Assembly (NCBI RefSeq): GCF_000426225.1
Contig: NZ_AUEY01000036.1
Coordinates: 1-39,553 of the forward strand
DNA: 39,553 nt
DNA from: Desulforegula conservatrix Mb1Pa
GTDB lineage: Bacteria; Desulfobacterota; Desulfobacteria; Desulfobacterales; Desulforegulaceae
Reading direction: 5' to 3'
Part shown: in pieces, positions 15,745 through 23,776 of the stretch
Layout: the number at the start of each line of letters is the position of its first letter
Numbering within the stretch: position 1 is the stretch's first letter
Position numbers and translations under genes: made by a program
Notes under the pieces: model-generated
What the model was told of the DNA's origin: nothing
Database searches by the model: none
The model's input: the letters and a program-made list of their open reading frames with translations, nothing else

Positions 15745-16905
15745 CTACATATTCATAACAGCATCGAATTTTTTCAGAAGCTCGGCTCTTTCCTCTTTAT
15801 TCCTAACAAATTCAAGGGCGGCAGGAATTTTTGTCAGAAGTCCGCATTCCCTCAATAAAAGATAAAAGAACGACATTCTTGCGTCAGATCTCGTCATTCC
15901 TATGAAGCGGAGAATATTGCCAAGTTCGCTAAGATCGTCTTCCTTAAAATCTGATTTGAGGTTTACGGCCTTTTCCCTGAGCCATGAGACAGCACCTGAT
16001 ATTGCCCATAAAATGTCTTCTGCCGGGATCTTCCCCTTTTTCATGGATTCGAGCTTGTCATCGCTACCATTAATTATGTCAGAGGTTGATATTAGCCTCG
16101 GCACTGTGAGCTGCATGATGAAGTCAAAACCTGCCACATCCCCGATCAGGGCTGTGATGGTTTTTTCAAGAGGACTGTCAGTATTAGATGAAAGATAAGC
16201 CTTTAGTTCCCCTTCCGTTTCCAGCCCATAAGACAGGGTTATTGTCTGGGAAACCTGATGCCAGCCCCTTGGATTCGGATGTATGTGCTTCTCGTCCCAG
16301 AGTCTTTCAGGGAAAAGTGAAATATAATGAATTATAGCCGGATGAATTTCAGCGCCACCTGCCCATTTGAGCCATTCTTTTGCAGATGGTTTCAGGTGGA
16401 AAATTGCGAGCCTTCCATCAAGCGCTGAATCGTCAAATTCGGTGATTGTGGTGTTGTCGGTCTCTCCAAGATTCCCTGCAAGAAGAATTGAGGTGCAGTC
16501 AGGAAGCTGGTGTTCTCCGCATATGTGTTCAGTGATTATCTGAAAAAGGGTCTGGATTACAGTAGGATGCGCCCTGTTGGATTCATCCAGAAACCATAAA
16601 ATGCCCTTGTATCCTTCGGGAAGTGTTTCAGGAGGAATAAATTTAGGTCTGTAATAGACCATTTTTTTTGAAGCATGATCAGGAACAGGATAGCCTCCAA
16701 GGTCAATATTTTCCTTGAATGCCAGCCTTGTGTCTATGAAAAGAAAATTTCTGTCCCTCGCGACCTGTCTGACTACGGATGATTTTCCAACGCCCGGATG
16801 TCCGACAATCTTGATAGCATAATTGATGGATGATCCTGCGTTGAGATATCTGTCAATTATTTCCTTAAGTTCTGTGACCGTAACTTCTATTGCCTGTTTG
16901 TTCAT
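15745..16905 (-). CDS. MoxR-type AAA+ ATPase
   Basis: 386 residues. Walker A is GHPGVGKS (35-42), Walker B is ILWFLDE (102-108), followed by SNRAHPTVIQTLFQI, which is characteristic of the MoxR branch (E-x-N-R-A-x-P). SILLAGNLGE (about 141-150) is the sensor 1 region. The C-terminal third (about 250-386) is the helical lid plus extra helices. MoxR proteins form hexameric remodelling ATPases that act with VWA-domain partners, which is what the next gene encodes. Cytoplasmic. ATG 16905 has AAAGG eight bases upstream and is divergent from the DUF4126 gene across a 286-base gap that should hold promoters for both. It is the first gene of the three-gene minus-strand set. Confidence 0.88.
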   Translation of the reverse strand: MNKQAIEVTVTELKEIIDRYLNAGSSINYAIKIVGHPGVGKSSVVRQVARDRNFLFIDTRLAFKENIDLGGYPVPDHASKKMVYYRPKFIPPETLPEGYKGILWFLDESNRAHPTVIQTLFQIITEHICGEHQLPDCTSILLAGNLGETDNTTITEFDDSALDGRLAIFHLKPSAKEWLKWAGGAEIHPAIIHYISLFPERLWDEKHIHPNPRGWHQVSQTITLSYGLETEGELKAYLSSNTDSPLEKTITALIGDVAGFDFIMQLTVPRLISTSDIINGSDDKLESMKKGKIPAEDILWAISGAVSWLREKAVNLKSDFKEDDLSELGNILRFIGMTRSDARMSFFYLLLRECGLLTKIPAALEFVRNKEERAELLKKFDAVMNM

Positions 16906-17191
16906 TATGGATACCTTTAATAAGAATAACTTTGTAACTACGAATACACAAAAAAAATGGAAATGGAAAGAGGGAGGCTTTTAGCTCGTTGAATATAATT
17001 TGTGCTGGTTCATATTGGCTTCTGAATAAAGAGATCTGTTCCTGTAGGTAGCCTTTAAAGACGATCTGTATTTTTAAATATTAAAATGTTATTCTTCAAA
17101 GAGATAATAATCTGAAGTCGAGCTGAATATTTAAAGTCGAATGCCGGATTCGATGTAGCCTTGCGGTAAGGTTATAATGATGGAGAATAAT

Positions 17192-17788
17192 ATGGGACTG
17201 GTTAATACTATAGCGCTTGTGATGGTTGTCGGATGGGCCAGCGGGATCAATCTCTACGCTATGATACTGACACTGGGTATTCTTGGCAGCACCGGTAGTC
17301 TGATTCTGCCGGAATCCCTGAGATTATTAACCAGTCCTGAAATTATTGCTCTTGCTTGCTTTATGTATGTGGTTGAGTTCATAGTCGACAAAATTCCAGC
17401 TTTCGATTCAGTCTGGGATGCAGTTCATACATTCATTCGTATTCCGGCCGGTGCAGTACTTGCGGCGGCAGTCATGGGAAGGGTTGACCCTGCATTGATT
17501 GTGATGGCAATGCTGGTTGGCGCTATGCTTAGTGCTGGTTCACACGGATTGAAAATGTCTACCCGTCTTTTTATAAATACCTCTCCTGAACCATTCTCCA
17601 ACTGGGCGGCATCAACTTTTGAGGACATACTTGTTGTGGCTGGAATAATGACGGCCCTTTATCATCCTATTATTTTTCTGCTTCTGCTCGCTCTTTTTAT
17701 TGCCCTGGTAATCTGGCTTATTCCCAAGCTTTTTTCCGCTCTCAAAAGTGTTTTTTTGCGAGTCAGAAAATTTTTAAGCAAGGCTTAG
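17192..17788 (+). CDS. DUF4126 integral membrane protein
   Basis: 198 residues with about five to six hydrophobic helices. The N-terminus MGLVNTIALVMVVGWASGIN followed by LYAMILTLGILG, the VEFIVDKIPAFDSVWDAVHT segment, and SAGSHGLKMSTRLFINTSPE are the conserved landmarks of DUF4126. It is an inner-membrane protein of unknown function. ATG 17192 was preferred to the in-frame ATG 17177 because GGAG (17182-17185) sits six bases before it. The small lipoprotein gene follows after 101 bases. Confidence 0.8.
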   Translation: MGLVNTIALVMVVGWASGINLYAMILTLGILGSTGSLILPESLRLLTSPEIIALACFMYVVEFIVDKIPAFDSVWDAVHTFIRIPAGAVLAAAVMGRVDPALIVMAMLVGAMLSAGSHGLKMSTRLFINTSPEPFSNWAASTFEDILVVAGIMTALYHPIIFLLLLALFIALVIWLIPKLFSALKSVFLRVRKFLSKA

Positions 17789-17889
17789 ATACGAATACAA
17801 TTAACCGGAGTCGTGCCAGTTCGAAACAGGGCGCATATGTCTCCAGTCCATTTATTAAGCAATCTCTTTTCAATATTCAGGAGGTTAAA

Positions 17890-18138
17890 ATGCGCTTGAA
17901 ACTCATTTTCGGGACTATTCTTATCTTAGCCATTACAGGATGCAGCGATACTTCAAAATCCCAAATAGCAGGTATGCCGGGTTCTGACCGGGATGAACAT
18001 GGCTGCATCGGATCAGCCGGATATTCGTGGTGCGAGCGCACCAAGCAGTGTGAACGTCCTTGGGAGCTTGCTCAAAAACATGGTTTTCCGCAGACAAGGG
18101 AAGCTTTTGAAACGTTCTGTAATAAGCCTGAAAAATAA
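17890..18138 (+). CDS. Small cysteine-containing lipoprotein
   Basis: 82 residues. The signal peptide ends in a lipobox LAITGC (Cys18), so the mature part is about 65 residues anchored to a membrane. The mature part has the block DEHGCIGSAGYSWCERTKQC, then ERPWELA, a compact Cys-x9-Cys-x5-Cys motif. I have seen this motif (GCIGSAGYxWC...CxRPWE) in many small secreted bacterial and archaeal proteins of unknown role; the three motif cysteines plus a late Cys may form two disulphides. AGGAGG lies seven bases before ATG 17890. It stands 381 bases upstream of the toxin-B-like lipoprotein on the same strand; a link is possible but not shown. Confidence 0.8.
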   Translation: MRLKLIFGTILILAITGCSDTSKSQIAGMPGSDRDEHGCIGSAGYSWCERTKQCERPWELAQKHGFPQTREAFETFCNKPEK

Positions 18139-18519
18139 AAAATTTGATAATACCGTTTTCCCGGTTTGAAATCTGCATAACTGATTCTTCATGGACCATG
18201 AGTCAATTATTCATCTGCTGTTTATTTAAGACAGTTATTTTGTGAAGAGCTGGAAGCACGCAAGGATAAATTCAAAAAAGAGAATAAGGACGCGCGGCAC
18301 TTTTCTAAACAACGATGTTTCTTAAACTGTCATTCTACCGCTTAATTCCATGGACTTTAACCAAACAGTTTCTAATCTCTATTTTAAGCTTATCCTGAAG
18401 GAGTCACCCGTTATTATATTTTTGATGTCAAGGCGAAGCGTGTTATTTTATACAATGGGTAAGCTGGGCAACGCGGGGATATTTATAAAACTAAACAAAC
18501 ATATAGCGAGGAGAAAACC
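18139..18519. other. Gap upstream of the toxin-B-like gene
   Basis: 381 bases with no supported gene. The short frame at 18350-18589 has no ribosome site and overlaps the next gene. The last bases hold GAGGAG (18508-18513), the ribosome site of the 18520 gene. A promoter must lie here if that gene is transcribed on its own, but no convincing -35/-10 pair was picked out. Confidence 0.5.
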
Positions 18520-21063
18520 ATGCACAAAAAAAAGCATTCATGCCTGTTGCTCGTTTTATTTTTTTTATTTCCCTTATGGACTATTCTAAGCTGTGACGGG
18601 AGTGATTCGGACAATGAAGCCTGCGGCCAAGGCTATTATTATGACAAGGAAACCGGCTCGTGTATACCCGAAGATACGGATGGTGACGGCATTAATGATA
18701 TTATTGAAGCAAAAAACGGGACAGATCCTAAAAATGCCGATTCTGATGGTGACGGGCTTACTGATCTCTATGAGATGTTACTCGGCAAGGACAATAGTTC
18801 GCAAGAGGTTCTAAAGACAAGATTAAAAACAGGCACTAAAGCAGCGGTTGGCACCATAACTGACTCTGACGGTGACGGTAAGATTGCGGCCCTTGATACT
18901 GATGATAACAACGACGGCAAACATGATGGTCTTGACGATATAGACTGTGATGGGATACCCAATGCATATGAATATTACGGCTTCAGTATAAGCGGTTTCA
19001 ACCGTGATATAGTCCCATGGGGTGTTAACTATAATGTGCAAACGGGCCAGCTTGCCGTTAAGAGCCCTGAACAGCTTGACTATACCGTCAAGTACTATAA
19101 GACCAATCCTCATCAGGCAAGCACAGATGGCGACCCGTACACTGACTCATTTGAAGCAAAAGGGGTCAACATGGATCAGGCTGTCATAAATCCTGGCCGA
19201 AACCCTTCAGTTCCAGCTTTCCCCAAGTTTTATGTCGAGATGGACAGCTACTCAATAACCATGCTTGAAGATATTGTGTCTACGTCTGGAGGAAGTAATT
19301 CGTGGACAAATACAGTCAGCAAATCCAGTCAGACAGGTTCCGTCTCCGGGCTGAACTGGCTGGGTAACTCATTTGCCGCAGGTGCGTTTCGAACTGCCCT
19401 TGGTAAAGTTGTTGAGCCGAATATTAACACCAATACCGTCACAAACAGTAACTCCGGCGTCAGCGACTGGTCGAAGGTAACAAGTACCAAATCCGATGCA
19501 GCCGCCAAAATCAAACTTAATATCAAGGTTACAAATTACGGCACGGCTCCAGCGTACAATGTGATGCCCACCGTAACCCTTTTTCAGGGCAGGTCTGCCA
19601 TAGCGACCTTCAAGCCGAATGCAAGCATTGCCGCGCTCGCTGCGGGTGATACCTATCCAAGTGGGCCAGGAAATTTCTGGAATGTTGATAAGCGGGTAGG
19701 GGCAACCGGCGAGGAAGGCGACATATTACTCAGTGTAGACGAACTGCGGTCTTTTGAAATAGGAGCGCCTTTCTGCCTTGCTGTGACGGATGTAACGGCA
19801 ACTGTAAAGCTTCCCGTCTATGACGAAGCCATGCATGTTAATGTTTTGACTGATATTGGCAGATGGCCGGAGTACAGCCCCGGAATCACGACAAATGCGA
19901 CGACAGTCGTAGTGGACGCAGGTGACGGACATTATGCAAATCACCTTGTCTATGCCGGTGATCCTGTCAGTGATTTTTCACCGCCAATTACAGTGAGGGA
20001 CGCACTTTACTGGCTTCTGGGCAATTACGGCGGCGGAAGTTTTAACAGTTATGTTTTATCATTCCCTGACGGTACTTCATCGATTGAGCTTGCTTTTGAC
20101 CAGGAAAAGTGGGGAATAATCCTTGACAGCAATTATACGCAAAGGGACTTTCAAAAGGCGGGTTCAGATCCTCTCAGCGTATGCCTGAAGCCAAGAACTG
20201 TAATCTATATCAAAGCCGCTCCTGGCGATAGCAATTCGGCTCCGCCTATCAGCTGGGCTGCCATGTCCCCTATTCCTGTGCCAGATATGCCTGTATCAAC
20301 GGATGCCATCACAGACCAGTTCCCAAAACAGATAGCTGCTGCGGTGAGCGACTATTTTGAGGTAAAGGAAGTCTATATGCTTTCGTCAATAAACGGGAGT
20401 ACAAAATATGCAATGACTGATGATGATGCTGACTCTGTGTACACTGCCCATCTTCCTAAGGAATATGTCCCGACTGGCAGTGAAACCGTTATAGCTTCAA
20501 ACACTGACGGCTTTTCCTCACAGCGGCCTGTTTCGTTTACGGCGCCTGTCGGCATAACCCGCAAGTTGCACGGCGATATGAAGACAACCGCGTATTTTGA
20601 TCTTGATAAGAACATTGCGGGTAATTCATATTATCCCAATTGGTTTGAAGGCTGGGATGTGAGGTTCTCTATGTTTCAGGATAAGGATACGCCTTACTGG
20701 ATGTGCAGTGCTGCTACTACTGATAAAGGCAGGCTTTTTGTGTTCGATACTTCCACAAACTATGATGCCTTAACCTATGAAATGATTAAAAATAAGTATG
20801 TTTCGCTTGAATCAAATCCGATTTCCCAGTGGCCTTATTTTTACAGAGCCAGTACGCGTGACGAAAAGCATGAGTTTTATAACTGGGTATTCAATCACCC
20901 CTTTTATTTTCAATTCGGAACAACCATTTGTGCACTAACTGATGAGGGCAGCCTTGCAAAAATTAGAATTGACAAATGGGAATCTCATTATAATTCAGAC
21001 ATGCAACGATATGAAACCGATACAGAGGATATAACATATATGCTCTTCAAGGATTTGAATTAA
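18520..21063 (+). CDS. Lipoprotein resembling binary-toxin B / anthrax protective antigen pore component
   Basis: 847 residues. A lipobox (ILSC, Cys25) is followed by calcium-binding repeats DTDGDG (52-57), DSDGDG (74-79) and DSDGDG (115-120), then DDIDCDGIPNAYEYYGF (139-155), which lines up with the DRDNDGIPDSLEVEGY double-calcium site of protective antigen. Further correspondences: DPYTDSFEAKG (205-215; PA SDPYSDFEKVTG), PAFPKFYVEMDS (232-243; PA AAYPIVHVDMEN), a Ser/Thr/Asn-rich stretch 258-330 at the place of the membrane-inserting 2b2-2b3 loop, NYGTAPAYNVMPT (339-351; PA NTGTAPIYNVLPT), and PPITVRDALYWLLG (488-501; PA PDMTLKEALKIAFG). There is no PA14 domain or furin-type site, and residues ~570-847 match nothing I know. 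Presumably an oligomeric pore or translocation protein on the cell surface. No enzymatic partner gene is adjacent. Start: GAGGAG six bases before ATG. Confidence 0.75.
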   Translation: MHKKKHSCLLLVLFFLFPLWTILSCDGSDSDNEACGQGYYYDKETGSCIPEDTDGDGINDIIEAKNGTDPKNADSDGDGLTDLYEMLLGKDNSSQEVLKTRLKTGTKAAVGTITDSDGDGKIAALDTDDNNDGKHDGLDDIDCDGIPNAYEYYGFSISGFNRDIVPWGVNYNVQTGQLAVKSPEQLDYTVKYYKTNPHQASTDGDPYTDSFEAKGVNMDQAVINPGRNPSVPAFPKFYVEMDSYSITMLEDIVSTSGGSNSWTNTVSKSSQTGSVSGLNWLGNSFAAGAFRTALGKVVEPNINTNTVTNSNSGVSDWSKVTSTKSDAAAKIKLNIKVTNYGTAPAYNVMPTVTLFQGRSAIATFKPNASIAALAAGDTYPSGPGNFWNVDKRVGATGEEGDILLSVDELRSFEIGAPFCLAVTDVTATVKLPVYDEAMHVNVLTDIGRWPEYSPGITTNATTVVVDAGDGHYANHLVYAGDPVSDFSPPITVRDALYWLLGNYGGGSFNSYVLSFPDGTSSIELAFDQEKWGIILDSNYTQRDFQKAGSDPLSVCLKPRTVIYIKAAPGDSNSAPPISWAAMSPIPVPDMPVSTDAITDQFPKQIAAAVSDYFEVKEVYMLSSINGSTKYAMTDDDADSVYTAHLPKEYVPTGSETVIASNTDGFSSQRPVSFTAPVGITRKLHGDMKTTAYFDLDKNIAGNSYYPNWFEGWDVRFSMFQDKDTPYWMCSAATTDKGRLFVFDTSTNYDALTYEMIKNKYVSLESNPISQWPYFYRASTRDEKHEFYNWVFNHPFYFQFGTTICALTDEGSLAKIRIDKWESHYNSDMQRYETDTEDITYMLFKDLN

Positions 21064-21457
21064 TCTATTCTAAGCAGACGTATATGTGATGCTCCACTTT
21101 AGGCAAGGAGTATCGCATATACGTATCTACAACCGATTATTTTCATTATTAATGGCTCTTTTGGGTTTTGCAGAAGATTTTATAATTGTTGTGTTTATTG
21201 TCGCACCAGTAGCCTTAACTATTTTGAAATGCCCTTCAAGAAGAGCATATTTGAAAACCAAAGAATGATCCGGTTTGTTGGTGTCGCTTAAAACAAAATC
21301 CAAAAGTTTTTTGCGGAGCTTTTTTACAAAAAAGCGACCCGCCGGAGGCCTATGAGCCTTCAATTAAAACAAACTCTCGCAATGATTCTAATTATATTGT
21401 ATCTAAAATCCCCTGATATGTACTTCCAATAAAAAAAGGCCTTTGGAGATTATCCTG
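21064..21457. other. Gap between toxin-B-like gene and polysaccharide operon
   Basis: 394 bases. It holds one family B repeat (21302-21350), the ribosome site of the next gene (GGAG at 21445-21448), and presumably the operon promoter. The short frames at 21086-21268 (+) and 21127-21363 (-) lack ribosome sites and run beside or through the repeat, so I do not call them genes. No intrinsic terminator was found after 21063. Confidence 0.55.
21302..21350 (+). repeat. Family B hairpin repeat, full copy
   Basis: AAAAGTTTTTTGCGGAGCTT, then TTTTACAAAAAAGCGACCCG, then CCGGAGGC. Near-identical to 13971-14025, differing by TTTTTTAC instead of TTTTTTC in the loop. Confidence 0.8.
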
Positions 21458-22852
21458 ATGAGGATTGTAATAATAGGCGGCGGACCGACCGGGCTTGGCG
21501 CTGCTTGGCGTTTATCAGAAATAGGGCATGAGGACTGGACTCTTTACGAGATGTCCGACCGTTTTGGCGGTCTGTCCACATCATTCAAAGATGATGAAGG
21601 ATTCTGGTGGGACATAGGCGGCCATGTTCTTTTCAGCCATTACAACTATTTTGATAAAGTCATGGATACCGTGCTTGGCGAAAATGACGGCTGGCTTTTC
21701 CACGAAAGGGAGGCCTGGGTCTGGATGCAGGACCGGTTTATTCCTTATCCTCTTCAGAATAATATCCACAGGCTGCCGAAAGAGGTTTTCTGGGAATGCC
21801 TCAAAGGCGTGATGGATCTTTCAAAACTTGCGCCCCATAATAAACCTGCCGATTTTGCCCAGTGGATTGACATGACATTCGGAACAGGCCTGGCAAAATG
21901 GTTTTTGAGACCATACAATTATAAGGTTTGGGCATATCCTCCTGAAGAAATGGGCTGGAACTGGACTGGCGAGAGAGTCGCTCCTGTGGCTCTTGAAGGT
22001 ATCCTTGAAAATTCTGTTTTTGATAAAGACTCGATTTCCTGGGGGCCTAATTCGACTTTCCGTTTTCCTCTTCATGGCGGAACTGGCGGGATATGGAATA
22101 GCATGGCAGAAAAATTGCCTTCTTCAAAAATGATAAAATCCAAAAAAATAGCTTCTGTTTCATCTCAAAATAAAAAGATTTTCTTTGAAGACGGATCTTC
22201 GGATGAATATGACATTCTTTTATCCACAATGCCCCTGACCAGATTAGTCGAAATATCTGACCTTGATTCTCCATATAATTCTGCCCCAAAGCTTAAGCAT
22301 TCGTCCACCCATGTTGTGGGAATAGGTCTTAAAGGCCATCCTCCTGAAAAACTTTCAACCAAATGCTGGATGTATTTTCCTGAAGATAACTGCCCATTTT
22401 ACAGGGTTACGGTTTTCAGCAATTATTCTCCAAATAATGTTCCTGATTCCGCATGTTCCTGGTCTCTCATGTGCGAAGTGAGCGAGAGTCCATCAAAGAA
22501 TGTGGACAAGGGACGGATTGTTGAAGAAGCTATACAGGGCTGTTTAAATACAAAGTTGATCGGATCGAGACAGGAAATCAATCATACCTGGCATCACTCG
22601 ATTGAGCATGGATATCCGACTCCTTCAAAAAACAGGGACGAGCTTCTTTTTCCATATCTTAAAAAGCTTCAGGATCTTGGAATCTATTCAAGGGGACGAT
22701 TCGGAGGGTGGAAATACGAGGTCGGGAATATGGATCATTCATTCATGCAGGGCGTCGAATTTGCTTCATCCGTTCTTGATTCAGGAGAGGAAATGACCTT
22801 GTGGTATCCGTCTGTGGTGAATTCTCTTCATCCTCTTGGAATGAAAAGGTGA
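21458..22852 (+). CDS. FAD-dependent oxidoreductase of surface-glycan cluster (amine-oxidase/UDP-Gal mutase-like)
   Basis: 464 residues from ATG 21458; GGAG lies nine bases upstream, so the TTG start at 21443 was rejected. The N-terminal MRIVIIGGGPTGLGAAWRLS is the FAD-binding Rossmann motif (GGGPTGLG, 7-14), followed by LYEMSDRFGGLSTSF, which fits the NAD(P)-binding-8/amine-oxidase group. The IGGHVLFSHY segment and the aromatic-rich middle (FLRPYNYKVWAYPPEEM) resemble UDP-galactopyranose mutase-like and protoporphyrinogen-oxidase-like proteins that commonly occur in polysaccharide loci. The exact reaction is unknown. Its stop is two bases before the next ATG, and it is the first gene of a six-gene plus-strand operon. 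Confidence 0.75.
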   Translation: MRIVIIGGGPTGLGAAWRLSEIGHEDWTLYEMSDRFGGLSTSFKDDEGFWWDIGGHVLFSHYNYFDKVMDTVLGENDGWLFHEREAWVWMQDRFIPYPLQNNIHRLPKEVFWECLKGVMDLSKLAPHNKPADFAQWIDMTFGTGLAKWFLRPYNYKVWAYPPEEMGWNWTGERVAPVALEGILENSVFDKDSISWGPNSTFRFPLHGGTGGIWNSMAEKLPSSKMIKSKKIASVSSQNKKIFFEDGSSDEYDILLSTMPLTRLVEISDLDSPYNSAPKLKHSSTHVVGIGLKGHPPEKLSTKCWMYFPEDNCPFYRVTVFSNYSPNNVPDSACSWSLMCEVSESPSKNVDKGRIVEEAIQGCLNTKLIGSRQEINHTWHHSIEHGYPTPSKNRDELLFPYLKKLQDLGIYSRGRFGGWKYEVGNMDHSFMQGVEFASSVLDSGEEMTLWYPSVVNSLHPLGMKR

Positions 22853-22854
22853 GC

Positions 22855-23766
22855 ATGAAGCCGTACCTAAACATACCGGATCTGAGCATAATAGTTCTGA
22901 ATTATAACAGGCTTTCTGAAACGAGATTTACCATCGAGCATCTGATTGATCTTAAAAAGCAGAGGCCCTGGTTAGAGATAATTGCTGTGGATAACGCTTC
23001 TTCTGACTCGACATGGGAATATCTCAACGAAAAAAAAGATCTTGTCAGGATCATGCGCATGTCTTCCAATTCAGGTATAGAGGCCATAAACCAGGCATGT
23101 ATGAAGGCTTCATCAAGATATCTGATGGTTCTTGATGATGACTCCCATCCTGTTGACGCTGAGTGTCTGGACAGGATAGTTGAAACCTTTGACGGGAAAA
23201 AAAATGTCGGAGCCATAGCGTGCAGGATTGAGTCAGGTTCAGGTAAAAGGGTGAGGGAATGGCATCTTCCTGATAATGACGAGTGCGTTACTTCTCCGGC
23301 TTTTATTGGATGCGGTTTTGCAATAAGAAGGGATCTTTTCAGGCAGATAGGGTGGTTTCCAAAGGAATTTTTTCTCTACCAGAATGAAATAGAGACAGCG
23401 ATTCAGGTAAAACTTGCTGGTTTTGAAATAATTTTTGATCCTTTATGCAGGGTTATTCACAGATTTGTTCCTGCCGGAAGAACAAACGCGAGGCGTGTTT
23501 TTTATCCGACAAGGAATTCCATATGGCTGATAAGAAAATATTTTGATTTCCCTGAATCTCTTTATCTTATTGCTGGCAGAATGGTGTTCGGATTTATAAG
23601 GGCGTTTGAAGGCAGGGAATTCAGTGTTTATTTAAGATCCATAAAAGAAGGCTTCAGCCCGGACGTGAATAAAAGAATTCTGAAGGGCAGGGAGCTTGAA
23701 TATGCTTATGTATTGTTCAAACAGAACAGTATTTTTCATCATTTGTTAAGAAGAATTGTCAGGTGA
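22855..23766 (+). CDS. Glycosyltransferase family 2 (first of two)
   Basis: 303 residues from ATG 22855; AAAAGG lies six bases upstream, inside the end of the oxidoreductase gene. The GT-A nucleotide-binding start DLSIIVLNYNRLSETRFTIE and AVDNASSDST are typical, and LDDDSHP (93-99) supplies the metal-binding DxD-type motif. The acceptor side includes FIGCGFAIRRDLFRQIGWFP, the usual 'F..G...R......G.F' pattern of rhamnosyltransferase-like GT2 enzymes. It adds a sugar from a nucleotide donor during assembly of a lipid-linked glycan at the cytoplasmic face of the membrane. Donor and acceptor unknown. Confidence 0.85.
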   Translation: MKPYLNIPDLSIIVLNYNRLSETRFTIEHLIDLKKQRPWLEIIAVDNASSDSTWEYLNEKKDLVRIMRMSSNSGIEAINQACMKASSRYLMVLDDDSHPVDAECLDRIVETFDGKKNVGAIACRIESGSGKRVREWHLPDNDECVTSPAFIGCGFAIRRDLFRQIGWFPKEFFLYQNEIETAIQVKLAGFEIIFDPLCRVIHRFVPAGRTNARRVFYPTRNSIWLIRKYFDFPESLYLIAGRMVFGFIRAFEGREFSVYLRSIKEGFSPDVNKRILKGRELEYAYVLFKQNSIFHHLLRRIVR

Positions 23767-23776
23767 ATCCGTTTAT

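Noticed and set aside
15482..15758. Overlapping frames on both strands between the MoxR and VWA genes
   Set aside because: They translate the REP hairpin and family B repeat (PPAGRFLKKAPQKL-type peptides); no ribosome site or family similarity.
13282..16905. Calling the MoxR/VWA/repeat genes an established antiphage system
   Set aside because: No nuclease, protease effector, NAD-degrading or other defence effector is present, and MoxR-DUF2201 pairs are common in non-defence settings.
18350..18589. 79-residue frame upstream of and overlapping the 18520 gene
   Set aside because: No ribosome site; it overlaps the well-supported start and signal peptide of the lipoprotein in another frame.
18660..18960. 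Reading the 18520 protein as only a thrombospondin type 3/calcium-repeat surface protein
   Set aside because: The calcium repeats cover only ~120 residues; the collinear matches to protective antigen downstream explain far more of the protein.
21086..21363. Short hydrophobic frame (+) and basic frame (-) after the toxin-B-like gene
   Set aside because: No ribosome binding sites, no family, and the minus frame starts in a family B repeat.
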